A stretch of DNA of 20,458 nucleotides from Elysia marginata (taxonomy: Eukaryota > Mollusca > Gastropoda > Plakobranchidae), in the NCBI GenBank assembly GCA_019649035.1, contig BMAT01008557.1, positions 11,995-32,452 on the forward strand, read 5' to 3'. The notes under the pieces were generated by a model that saw only the letters and a list, made by a program, of their open reading frames with translations, did not search any database and was not told where the DNA came from. The first letter of the stretch is position 1; every line of letters starts with the position of its first letter. The position numbers and the translations under genes were made by a program. Shown piece by piece: positions 1 through 11,500 of the stretch.

Positions 1-1587
1 TACCGGTGTATATAATAATGAGACTGTCATTTGTGATACGATAAAGGACAACTCAGAAATAACACAGAAACTAATATCTCTGTCACAATGATTAAATGTT
101 AAACGTCTCTTTAATTAACTGGTACTTCATAATGCTTTAACAAATTTATTATGAATTGACCAAGAGTAAAAAAGACCATCACAACCAAAAGATTTTCAGT
201 AAAAGTTTTTCCCTCATTTTCGAAATCCGAATAGCAATAAAAATATCAACAATTCAAAATGGCGTTTGAAAGAGATACAGGGTGAAAGTCTTTTTAAAGC
301 AGTTACATGTAATATCATTATAAGCTACATATTATTATCTTTTTTTTTTTTAGCTATGCATGGCAACATTTGTCCATCATCACAAAGGAAAGAATCGCGA
401 TCTTTTGTCATAGCCTAATACAACATGCAGTAACTAGAGTCATACTCATACGAGGTGTAGGCCTACATTCCGTTATCATTTCATGAAAATAGCATACGCT
501 TTATTTGTTATTTTTTTCTTAGCATTTTTAATCCAGTTGTGCTAATTGTTCTGGCCTAAATCTAACTATTGGTGTGGAATTGTGCATCAAAGATAACCTT
601 TCAGCGTTTTACTTAAGCTGCGTAATATTTTTCTTCCTATCGTGCAACGCAAAAAGATGCACAATCTGCAAGAAGGGAGGCGGAAGAGATTGGTGTTTCC
701 TCAGTTGGGGCGTAGATTTAGGTCAGAACCATTAAGACTATTTAAGGTAACTGGAGTGATTTTTTTTTTGCCTTTTTTTTTTCAACACCTAACATCGGGA
801 GTGAATGTTTAACTTTGCCTCATAAACATGGCGCAGGTGTTAAGCGAACAAGATTGAAACAAATCTCCAACCCTTTGCCACTGAGACCTTAGCTGTGTTG
901 GACTTGAAGGCATGCAATTTTTATGATCCTATAAATGGCAACACGTGTTTTGCGTTAGCTATTGTGTTTATACATAAAATTTACAGTGTACTGCAAACAC
1001 AATTGAAACATCGCCATTTATGGACATCATTGAAATTTAGCACGAGATCTAGTGGTACAAAATGTAATAGATTTGAGGCTTACTAAGATTAAGAGTGACT
1101 GAGAGAAAACCGTCTCCAGAATTAAATATTTTAAGTGTTGTCCAGTCATCGTCAATAGCACCTAGTGTTATAAAGCATTCGCTAATATATGGGAATTTTT
1201 TTATGCATGTCAATGCGGGTAGAATTTAACTAAAATTTTTAAGTTCTGAAAGTCAAAATTAGCAGAATGTGTGGTTAGTTTTTTTTTCTATCCTTCGTAT
1301 GCTTACTCTAAATCTAATCCTGTTCAAAAATGTTCTTTGATGTACCCATGATTCGAGTTCCCTGTTCTATTTTTTCTAACGAAATGTGACTTGTAATGTT
1401 AAGTTTTGAGCAAACGCATTCTCATTTTTTAATTACAAGATATACCTAGCAGTCGTAGTAGCAGCTCATTGGAGGGAAGAAATGACACTTGAATTTTTTT
1501 TCATTGGTGGTTTAATTGTGTTTATGAATATTGCTAGTGCATAAAAAAAAAAGATTCCACAAGTGTTTTTTTTCCGATTTCGTTTAA
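1..1587. other. Intergenic AT-rich sequence, no gene seen
   Basis: Long A/T runs and many stops in all frames. GTAGGCCTAC at 457-466 is one of five TAGGCCTA octamers in the window. The 63-codon frame at 895-1086 has no protein-like features. Confidence 0.7.
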
Positions 1588-1658
1588 CCTCAAGGGACGC
1601 TCTGAGTCTGAGCCGACTTGAGGTACTCCTTGAGAAGGCGCCTTGAGGCATTGCCTCA
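1588..1658. repeat. Cluster of short perfect inverted repeats
   Basis: CCTCAAG (1588-1594) pairs with CTTGAGG (1617-1623). AAGGCGCCTT (1635-1644) is a perfect palindrome. TGAGGCA-t-TGCCTCA (1644-1658) is a perfect hairpin. CTTGAG occurs three times. The block is GC-richer than its surroundings. Could be a folded RNA, a protein site or a transposon end. Confidence 0.5.
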
Positions 1659-2433
1659 TATGCCCATCCATGACACAGTCTTTATTTATTTAGAATGGCT
1701 TCACAACATAGTATGAATGTTTGATTGAATGTTGCTTTTGCTGTAGCAAGTTTACCTATTTATATATGGATTATTTTGCTAAAAAAAATTATATGTGTAG
1801 GTGTGTCTGTGTACCAAATCGCAGTAGAATCTGACGGGGATGAAAAATCGGAAGTAAATTTTAAAGTTTCTTTTCTTTTGATCCTCATTTGTATCCCACA
1901 ATACCCCCGGTCTCAGGTTTGCCCAAAAATACCTATCAGCGACAGATATTATGAAGGCCCGAAAAGCAACATTCAGGCCTGGTTCTTGCCTGCACAGGCC
2001 GAGTCTCATGGGAAACCTGCGTTGTGGATGGCCGCCTTTAATATGCTTCCTATCCACCTTTGCTCTGGTCTTTTTCACTGTTACAAGATGTTTCTGTTTG
2101 GTCAAACCAGTACTGTAGCCTTGCGCAATCGTTGCGATAACTGTTTTTATTTTCATTTTTTGAGGTCATTCTAGTTCTAAAGTTTTGTTACTGGTGTAAC
2201 TGGTACGATTGGTATGGCATCGCAGTAGGCCTAGTATCTCAGCATGTAATCATAATCATACATAGGGCCTACTCATAGAATATCAAATTCAAACACACGG
2301 TGCCGAGCAGAAGAAAGGAAAAAAAACTGCAGGAGCATACCATATCTACGTGAATGATTAAAATGCAAGTTTTAGTAGCATTCGAGTGTAGAGACGAAAA
2401 GAGTATAACATTTATGGGTCTTACTTGGCTGAG
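1659..2433. other. Intergenic sequence with a GC-richer block
   Basis: From about 1725 to 2174 both strands are open for over 120 codons, and 1890-2060 is GC-richer with the inverted pair GCCTG/CAGGC around 1980-2000. The translations match no family I know, and overlapping opposite frames make coding unlikely. Possibly an old repeat. Confidence 0.5.
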
Positions 2434-2868
2434 CTAGTATAAAAGGTCACGCTTGGTAAGGCAAGTGTTCACGAGGCCTTGGTAGACAAGATGTGACATC
2501 GATTGTGTAGATGGGATACTTAAACTAAAGGCAATTGCTTTACCGAGAACGTAAAGGAATAGGCCTACATGCAATGAACAGTAAGGAAGAGACCTACATA
2601 CAATGCCGGAGATTTCAACTTTAAATTCACCACCAATATTATTATTAGTGAGCGCTGGCTGGTACACCACATTATTTGGGCGACATGTGATTTGATTCTC
2701 TGTTTTACCAACAGAGACGTTGCTATGTGGAGCTGAGCATGGGTTAAAACTGACTGTGGTATAAAGATGCCTTCTCTTTTCAAAGTCAGGTCTTATGATT
2801 TGTTGATGGTCATCGCAAAGGACTGCTTCAAAGGAAACTGCTTCCGATATGATACCCAGTATAAACAT
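2434..2868 (-). CDS. Unidentified 144-codon minus-strand ORF
   Basis: Open from ATG 2868 to a stop at 2434, in a block GC-richer than its flanks. The start MFILGIISEAVSFEAVLC is weakly signal-like; the middle (HLYTTVSFNPCSAPHSNV, then ENQITCRPNNVVYQPAL) looks more protein-like than typical intergenic sequence, while the end degrades into hydrophobic runs. A donor-like TAG|gtctct occurs on the minus strand near 2591. I recognise no family. It could be one exon of a neighbouring gene, a relic or chance. Confidence 0.2.
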   Translation of the reverse strand: MFILGIISEAVSFEAVLCDDHQQIIRPDFEKRRHLYTTVSFNPCSAPHSNVSVGKTENQITCRPNNVVYQPALTNNNIGGEFKVEISGIVCRSLPYCSLHVGLFLYVLGKAIAFSLSIPSTQSMSHLVYQGLVNTCLTKRDLLY

Positions 2869-4350
2869 TTAAATGGACACTTTCTGTCTTAAGTTGTTGT
2901 GTTGGCTACCTTGAATAAAAACAGTGTTATATGAGTTTCTGTCATTTTTTTTTAATTAGGCCTACTTTGTTGTCTAAATAACAAGCGCGGGCAATTCAGA
3001 AGCCCTGCTGATTGATTTAAACTTCTTTAAGCTTGAATGGGGTGTTTAGGGAATGTAATCAAGATTTTACTGTAAATGTGTAAGTGTAAACTGTAATATA
3101 ACATGGCAACATAATTCATAATTGGAGGTTAGCCCATTGTTGGATTCCATTATATTTTCCGAAACAGTCGAAATTAGCGGGTTTGCCGTATATTACTATA
3201 CCAGTTATAACGAAAGTTAGTAGGTCTATAATGTGTACCGGTACCGCAATTATAATAATTAGACTTAGATGTGAACAAGCTGAGTACCCTTTCTTCGAAC
3301 AGGAAAGTTTATATGCAAAGGGTGTTGGAGAATGTGATGTGGGATGACGAGAGAAAAGAGAGACAGGATAAATTATAATTACCTTTATAAACATAATTAT
3401 ATTTATGGCAGGGACCTCCAGTGTATGATGAAGGCAAAATGATTCTCTGACCTAGATTTCGGGGGTCTGCATTGTCCTCGTGTCATATGGCATCTCGCAA
3501 TTCACCATAAGAGTCTGTCCTGGAGATGTGGCGTCATAACGTTCTCTTCTCTGACGACCGCAAAATTTGTTGGGCTCTCCTTACACATTTGGAATTAGAT
3601 CACGTTTTTTTAATACATCGACGTTACCTGCATGTTTTAGATTGACGCATCGTTGGTGTGTCGTTACTCCTCCTGATGAGTTCTATAGAATTAGAAACAA
3701 ACTTGAATTGAAATGAACTATCGACTAATCTACTCAATAGTTGTTTTTTTACATGCATCCAACATTACTGTCGAACTTGCTTTATTTCTATCACTATCAG
3801 ACACTTACAAAGGAAGCGTATTAATTGAATACTATCAGTGGTGTGTACTATACATTTCAGTCTTAAGTTATGAATGGAATTAGAAGATGCTTTTTTTATC
3901 CCGGACGTCAGGATCTGCGTTGTTGCAGTCGTAGACATAAAAGTTCTCCACCCTAGCTGCTGTTCCCCGTTTGCGCCAGATGTCGCTTATATTACAAGTA
4001 GTTATAACAGCCACCTGCCACGACAGGGTCCACGAGTTTTGGTCAGTAGACGATGTACGACATTGTTTGATATTGCCTTTTCAAATACTGTCTTGCGAGA
4101 AGCCATTTTTGCTGCAGTTGTCCCATGCTATCTGTTCGTACCAAATTTTGGAAACTAGCTGGCCCAATCTTTTGAAACATATTTCAACGATGCAATCAAT
4201 CATCAATGTCCAAAAGCTGGGGACATATTTATATTTTCGGTGCTCCAACTGCTCTATAACTTGTAGAAGGTCGTTTCATTCATCCTCAAGATCGTTATGG
4301 TCAAGTTGATTTAATTAACATATGTATTACGGCCCTCGGTGTGTTAAGCC
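2869..4350. other. Intergenic sequence, possible old transposon matter
   Basis: 2869-3450 is AT-rich with a perfect palindrome GTACCGGTAC near 3236-3245. 3450-4330 is GC-richer. A short plus-strand frame near 3532-3580 reads MWRHNVLFSDDRKICW, reminiscent of the Tc1/mariner WxxVLFSDES block, but no longer match was seen. Frames at 3874-4309 match nothing I know. Confidence 0.5.
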
Positions 4351-4403
4351 CAGGGCTCGTGGCTGAACAACCCCGGCTGTCACCCAGAGAAATACTTGGG
4401 TAG
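4351..4403 (+). repeat. Dispersed repeat, copy 1
   Basis: The segment with GTGGCTGAACAACCCCGG and TGTCACCCAGAGAAATACT recurs at 5266-5323 in the same orientation at roughly 75% identity. The GC-rich tail up to about 4520 (gcggcctgactgggtgttaa...) may belong to the same element but is absent from copy 2. Possibly a SINE-like or microsatellite-associated repeat; no RNA polymerase III box was recognised. Confidence 0.55.
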
Positions 4404-4604
4404 CGGCCTGACTGGGTGTTAACAGGGGAAAGTTAAACTAAGCAGCAGGGGGAGAGAGTTGGGCTCCCTCTATCACGTGCTCATAGTCATACCTGATGTT
4501 GCCCCCAGGGCCACCCCTTATTTGGAAAGTTTACCTTTTACCGAACACAGAGTGTCATGGATTTTGATTTTGATGTACAAACTACAAGGAGCTGCTATTT
4601 CCAT

Positions 4605-4685
4605 CAGCCAATCAAAGTTGAATCATAAGTTGAGTAGGGTGTCACAAATATAACGGTTATAATCCTTCCCGCCATTATGAGAGTG
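4605..4685 (+). promoter_or_regulatory. Candidate promoter elements upstream of GDPGP1
   Basis: A CCAAT box in good context (CAGCCAATCA, 4605-4614) lies about 60 bases before CCCGCCATTATG (4668-4679), the reverse complement of an AATGGCGGG YY1-type site. A possible donor AGA|gtgagg follows at 4682. Together these could mark the start and first non-coding exon of the gene, spliced to 5463. There is no direct proof. Confidence 0.25.
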
Positions 4686-5134
4686 AGGCTTACGGTGATG
4701 ATTAGGACCTGTGAATGTGACAGATGTTTAGCAGGGGATAAGTCATTTTCTGGTTGTTTAGAATTGATACATGTAATTTCACATACGATTCCAATATAAA
4801 TGCTTAATGGATGCCATGGTATTTATGTAGTTGTTACCATGTTGAGTCATCATTAATGAGTTTGATTCGAAAATTGTGATACTGAACCTTTTCGCCTAAA
4901 ACATTAGAATAACCAACAACAGTTGTCCCTAAATTAATGCATTCCTTCGATTTGTGAAGTAATACAATACTGATAGTTTAAAAAAATCATAACTTACAAT
5001 GTTACCTAAGGCAGAAGGAGAGATAGCACTAGATATTGCCCACCCTTGTCATTTATTTCAAATTCCATCTATCGATATATCATATGCACCGATTTGTACA
5101 GTAAAGAAATAGATACTAGAGTATCATGTAGAGA

Positions 5135-5254
5135 TACTACTACTACAACTACGACTACTACAACTACTACAACTATTACTACTACTACTTCAACTGCTAC
5201 TACTACGACACGACTACTACTACCACTACAACTACTACTACTACTACTACTACT
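5135..5254 (+). repeat. Imperfect (ACT/ACA)n trinucleotide microsatellite
   Basis: About 120 bases of tandem ACT and ACA triplets with a few interruptions (acg, att, gct). The apparent poly-Thr and poly-Val/Ser reading frames on the two strands come from the repeat and are not genes. Confidence 0.95.
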
Positions 5255-5265
5255 TGTATTATTAT

Positions 5266-5323
5266 AACCCACGAGCTTGTGGCTGAAAAACTCTGGTTGT
5301 CACCTAGAAGAATACTCAGGTCC
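5266..5323 (+). repeat. Dispersed repeat, copy 2
   Basis: Partner of 4351-4403: GAGCTTGTGGCTGAAAAACT followed by TGTCACCTAGAAGAATACTC. It starts directly after the trinucleotide array, a common arrangement for microsatellites that grew at the end of a transposed repeat. Confidence 0.55.
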
Positions 5324-5462
5324 TTGTAAAGTTTTACCATTTCTTAATTTTATTAAGGTAATTCTTTGTATTCAATGACTTGGTCTTCAATTTTTTCTTA
5401 CGTAAGATTAATCAATTAGGTTTGATAAAAGGTATTCACTACTTCTATTTTCTCCCTGCCAG

Positions 5463-5594
5463 AAGGCTACTTGACAAGATACACAGAATCTTATGCAGAA
5501 GATTTTCTTCAGGGGGAAGTTGAGCTATTTGTCTCTGTCAAATTACCAAGCTAGTCTGAAGGAAAACTTCAGAAACATCAGAAGGATGGCTTCA
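5463..5594 (+). CDS. GDPGP1: GDPGP1 exon 1: 5'UTR and start codon
   Basis: A strong acceptor (ttttctccctgccag, ending 5462) opens this exon and a consensus donor (gtgagt from 5595) closes it. ATG at 5586 has A at -3 and G at +4, and gives Met-Ala-Ser before the phase-0 junction with exon 2. An in-frame ATG at 5493 would add 31 residues; the frame is closed by TGA at 5472-5474, so 5493 is the first in-frame ATG in the exon. I prefer 5586 for its better context. The acceptor implies an upstream non-coding exon that I could not place. Confidence 0.65.
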
Positions 5595-8500
5595 GTGAGT
5601 AAATTAACTGACATTTTTTCTTTACATGGCATTGATTGTCCTATTTTAAGACATTGTAAAAATTGTTTTAAATAGCTAAAATTGTAGGGTTTTTTCGTTT
5701 TTTTTTAATAACAAGGATGCCGTTTTTCAGTTATTTTCCATTGATTAAGCCTCAGAAACTAAATGAGAAGAGAAATTTGGACACAACGCATTGCCCCTGG
5801 AAAAAAAAAAAGGCTAAATGATATATTTTGTATAAGTTTATTTATGTGAGAATACAGCGTAAGGATTTTCAGTTATTTTCAGGAAATTTGAGTGACATTC
5901 CTGCAATGAGAAAAAAAATCATTGGCATGAAGTTAAAGTTTGAACACATGGACGTACAAACAGCTAAATGATTTTTTGTTTGTTAGCAAAGTAGCCACGA
6001 GTTCATCAATTCAATTCTCAAAGTAATGCTAGTTTAATGTAAAAATTTATTAGCATGTTTTTGCACATGTATTACAAAGTTGATTTCATAGCATTTGTTA
6101 TGGATGCTTTGCTACATTATGAATCATTGGATGTGTGTGGCAATGCATGCATGGAGCATGAACATGTATTACAAGAAGAAAAAAGAAAACATCGTTTGTC
6201 ATAGGAATTTTCTGCTTTAGTTTTGTGAACTATTTTTATGAAATCAAGTTAAACTTAGTAGGTCTTTTTTTCTGTTTGACTGTTTTGCTTTCAGTTATGA
6301 TGTGTTTCCACATTACAATCTCCCACCTCCCGTGGAATGTTATTATTTTTTATGAAGTTTGAGCCTACACATTATTTTTTTTATGTAAATATATGTTTCT
6401 TGCAAATTGCAGAATACTCAAGGTGCAGATGAGATTGAGACTTATAATTACACAGAAGCAGAGTTTATTCCACATGTGACTCCGTGGGAAGAGGTTGGCT
6501 CAAAATCAGAAGTTAGCAAGGTCATTCATGCTTTCTTTTTGTTTTTTAATTATTTTTTTTTAAATTTAGTAACTGGTCCTAGAATATTCTCTGGGCTTAA
6601 TTAAGTAGCAAAGCTTGTAAACTCAATGAGACATGGCTTTGTCTGTTGTATGATGAGGGACCGCACTTATGAGAAGCCATATCTTTTTTTTTCCATTTTT
6701 GCCATATTTGATCAGTCCAGCTCTTCGTTCCAAAATGCTATGCTAGTTAAAGGACTATTTTGTCCTAACTAAGCTTAAAACCTTGATTAGATCAAGATGT
6801 AGAACACAACTGATAATCTATGTTTTTTCACTTTTGTTTTTTGCTAACCTGCTCAGTCAATCCCATGATAGCTTGGGTATGATGATAATATACCAAAACC
6901 TAAACTCAGTTGGTAATATACAGCAGAAACTGCACGAGTATTAGCACAAAACAATATGAGAATTCTAGCTTAGTAATAAGAGCATTCTTTGAAGTAAACT
7001 TGTCAAGAAAATGGTCAACTTTTTCTTAACAATAATAGGTGGTTTCATGTGTGGCTTTCAGTTTGACCAAGCTGTTCATGAAAGATGGGACCGTGCTATG
7101 GCAAATGGTGTCTTCCGTTACACTATAGACCACATTGTTACCAGAATTATACCAGGCTCTAAGCAGTACGTTGCACAGGTAAAGCTGAAGAATTTTTTTT
7201 GTGACTCTACACCTCTGTTGATTGTTAGTGTGTGTACTTCCTGCAATCTTGCGCTATTCCACGTTTGTTTATATTTAAATTAAAATGGTTAGACTTCATA
7301 TTTTGTATTAAAAATGTGGGAGAAGGGGGAGAAAAGGCTCAATTGGTAAAAGCAAATAAATCCGATTGTTAAATTTAAAAATGATTAAATTGTATGAGCT
7401 TATATGTAGAGTTCTACTTTGAAGATAATTCAATACATATATACAAGTAATTAACATGGCTGTCTAACAATTGTATTTGTTTTAATCCAAACCAGCTTAA
7501 CACACTAAGGGCCACAGAGAGAAGAAAACCTCAAGTCATTACTAGTGTGTATCAGCCGTTCAACCCCAAGTCTTTCAACTTCACATGGGTCAAAAGCAAC
7601 GAAGTTATCTTCAACATACGAAAAGTCCACAGCCCCGCCAACATCACCAATGGAGATGCCGCAAATAGCACTGTCTCTGAGGTTTGCTAATTGTTTGTGA
7701 TTCAGCCTTGCAAGATGTTGCATTGAGTTTTAGTTCTCAACTTCGTCTAATATGAACATTGAAATTTATGATAAGAGCATTGTCTGTGACAGGTTACGTA
7801 TGCAGCTTAGGATGTGTAAAAGGTTATCGTCAAAGCTCTGCAATAACTGTATTGGTCATTAATATTATTTACAGAAGTCTTAGATCTCTCACATTACACC
7901 TGTTTTGGTCTTGAGAAATATACTTTAGAAAAATTTCAAAAACACCACAAATAGTAATGTTTATACAAACAAAAAAGTTTTTAAAAGTCTACATATATAA
8001 CCTACTTTGCTTTCAAAGTATTTTTTGAGATTTTTTTGTTCTTGGCCTAGTCTAAATTCTTTGCTATCACTTATTAAGAGCATATGATTTGCCCAACCCA
8101 AGTTTACAACTTTTGAAAAGCTTTTTGTTTGAAAATAGCCACTTTTATTACACACATTCAAGAAATTTTAAATTAATGTTTCTTTTTGAGCGTTGCAAAT
8201 TTTTTTTGTCTCTTCCTATTCCGTACCATTTTTGTAAAGGAAGAAGAGAAGGTGCGCCACTGCCTGGTCGTGAATGTGAGTCCCATGGAGTACGGTCACT
8301 GCCTGCTTCTTCCTGAGATGGATTTGATGAGGCCACAGGTAGAGATCTAAGTGGTAGTAATAAATAGTGAAACTAACAGAAAGTACCAAAACAGCAAGGA
8401 TAGCAAATAGTAAAAGTGATTATGAATGATAATAATGAGAACAATATTAGAGTCCAGTAAGGAAATTTCAAACTCCATGGGGACAATTATTGTATATAGT

Positions 8501-11500
8501 GAACTGCACAGTTAAAATTTTCATCTAAATTTATGTTATTGGCTTTTTTTGCTAGAGATCAACTTAAGTAGAGTTGGCTGCATGCTACATAGGTTTTGTA
8601 TATTATAAGGGTCTTGTAAAAAGAAGAAACTGTCGGGAAGTTTGTAGAAAATGATTCTTGTGACATAGGTTCTGTCATTTTCATTATTGTCACACTTATG
8701 CATAAAATGACCAACACATTTTGAGGTGGTTTGTGTGACTAAGATTTGCAAGTACCAGATAGCATTACCGCAAATTTGCCGTCATGGCTTTTGAGTGTCT
8801 TTGCTATTGAATAAAAGAATGTAACCAAACTTGCCAGACTTAAAACACTTGGGTACGGTAGTCATTTAGCGCACTCATCAAAACTTTGCATAACTCAGAA
8901 CAGATGAAATTGAATTCAGCCTTTTATGAATGAACGTGACATTACTCTTTGATTCATTATTGAGATAATCAAAGTTATGAAGGAAAACTTAAAGAGAGGA
9001 AAAAGTCATATACAGTCATGCTCAGCTCGTTTGTTTGTTTTTTATTACAAAAATAAATAAAAAACAATAGTATCCTTGTTTATGCTCCAAGTAAAGAAAA
9101 AGAACAATTTATCAAAGCTATGACATAATATAACCAATATTTCACGGCCGGATTTTTATCATGAATATTAAAAGAAAAATGATTTTGTTAAATCACCCTA
9201 ACTTAATGATAGCTTGACAGATGTGCTAACGTTTACAATTAAGATGTTGAGTAGATCCTTTACTCTCACATTATTTCCAGGTACTTACTGAGAGAGCTTT
9301 GGAAGTGGCTGTGGAAACCATGCTGCTCAGTAAACATAGGTCAGTACTAAGACTTATACAAGCTGTTATTAACTTTTAACCCTATAAGTGTCACAGGGCT
9401 GATGAAATCAGCCAGTTTGGAAAACAGGAACTACAACTAAGGGAAATTATGATGCGCTGCTTTTAGGGTTAAAGTATGTATTTTGGAATATGCTAGAGAA
9501 ATCTTATGTTTTCCCTTTTTTTTTCAACTAAAAAAATGTAAAATATTTTTAGGACACCTTTACTGGCAAAATAATGTAAACCAAAAAAGTTTTTTTTTTA
9601 ATTTACAAGAAATTTTAAAGTACTCCTGATATTTTTTTTTTGTGGAAGTGGCTGTGGAAACCATGCTGCTCAGTAAACATAGGTCGGTGCTAAGACTTAT
9701 ACAAGCTTTTATTAACTTTTGACCCTATAAGTGTCACAGGGCTGATAAAATCAGCCAGTTTGAAAAACAGGAATTTCATTTTTAGAACTAACACTAAGAG
9801 AAATTATGATGCGCTGCTTTTAGGGTTAAAGTATGTATTACAGGATATGCTAGAGAAATTTTCTTATGTTTTTGCTTTTTTTTTTCAACAAAAAATGTAA
9901 AATATTTATAGGACACCTTTACTGGCAAAATAATGTAAACCAAAAAGGTATTTTATTTTAAATGTAGATTAGACAATGTTTGAATAAACTGCCAACTTTT
10001 ATTTTATAATATGTCCTTGATTGGGCTAATTATCTTTGAAGCAAACAAAAGATATACTCAAACACTCTGCTCACTAAAAATTTTGGATGGTAAAGCATTC
10101 ATATATCTGTTTGAAACTAAATCACTGTCTCTTAATATTTTTGTTTTTCAGAGGTTTCAGGCTTGGGTTCAACAGTTTATGTGCCTTTGCATCTGTAAAC
10201 CACCTTCACTTCCATGCGTATTATTTGGACTATGAACTTATCGTTGATCATTGTGTGAGTATTATCAAAGGCAATGTGATTGTGACTGTCAATTGATAAT
10301 TCAAACATTAACCAAAATAAGAATTGAAACAAAGTGATTTCTATAAGAAAGGTTGTTTTGCGTCTGAAAGTGGATTTTCCCAAGAGCAGTTGTGAATGTA
10401 AACAAAAACCCTCTTTGGCACACTGAAGTGAATTTTTGATCAGTGGATCTGCTGTAAAATCGAGGAGTATAACCTATTTCTGGGAGAAGGAGGGAGGATT
10501 TGGTGGAAAAGAAGTAGAAGGATGGATATCATTTTTTTATTTCAAAGGGTTTCCTGGCCATAAACACTCAACAGGTATGAGTATTTGCATTTTTAGCGGA
10601 ATCAATCCTATGATTATTATTATAGCATTTTGTGTACGTGCTGCACTTATTGTATGGAGTAGCTGGTTGTTTTTTTTTGTGTGTGTTTTTCAAGTTTTGT
10701 CTCCATACCTGTACAACCTTTCCAGGTAGTGTTTCACTCATGGAAGGATTTATGTCTTTCCTATATGATAGACCTTAAAAAAATAAACCCAAATTTTGTT
10801 TTAGGTTTAGATCATGTATGACGTATTTAAACATAAATGGAACATAGTTGTTAAGGAATACAGGTTCTTTTAAGCAAAAAAATATTCCACTTTATGGAGC
10901 AACAAATTTTCAGGGGTCTTTGCTTTTGTTTTTTTTTTTTACCAAAAATTGGTTTGGAAGTGAAAGGTAACATGCTTCCATAAATAATCAAAAGCAAAAC
11001 TGTTAGTAAGAATGAAAGAATAAAGATTAAAATTCTGCCCCTTTTTACTTACTATTAAAAGGACATATTGAATGAAAATATATCAATTTTTTTTTCACTT
11101 GTCTTGCTATTCTGAATTTCTAGCTTTAACTGCTATTATACATATTTTTTTATATCTTCCTGATGGAGTGCATGGTCTAAAAAGTACTCAACATGTCAAG
11201 TCGCAGATATTTGATAGCCATTTTATTGACTAAGCTTGAGTTTACATGTTGTAAAGTACATTTTGTTTGTAATTTGCACTTAATTTTTTCTCATTTCATT
11301 GGCTTTGTGTAATGTTTCTGAGCAGTCGGTATGTAGATGCAAATTAGGTATCTGTATTAACATATTTATATTCCTGTCCTCATAAAATTTTATGTATCTG
11401 GGTTTTTTCTTTCATCTTTTTAATCCTCTCATTTATTTTCCTTTTTTGTTAAATATGGTATGGGCAAAAGTGTCTTGAGTCTGGAAAGTTTTAATGATGT

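Noticed and set aside
1725-2174. 149-codon plus and 125-codon minus frames over the same DNA
   Set aside because: Open frames on both strands with hydrophobic, low-complexity ends; neither translation is recognisable, so kept only as unassigned sequence.
3874-4309. Two overlapping plus-strand frames of 94 and 112 codons
   Set aside because: They overlap in different frames, have no family match and no splice fit to exon 1.
5046-5272. Poly-Thr (plus) and poly-Val/Ser (minus) reading frames
   Set aside because: Both are translations of the trinucleotide microsatellite.
10436-10729. 97-codon plus-strand frame in intron 7
   Set aside because: Runs of Phe, Ile and Val late in the frame, no family resemblance, and exon 7 joins perfectly to exon 8 without it.
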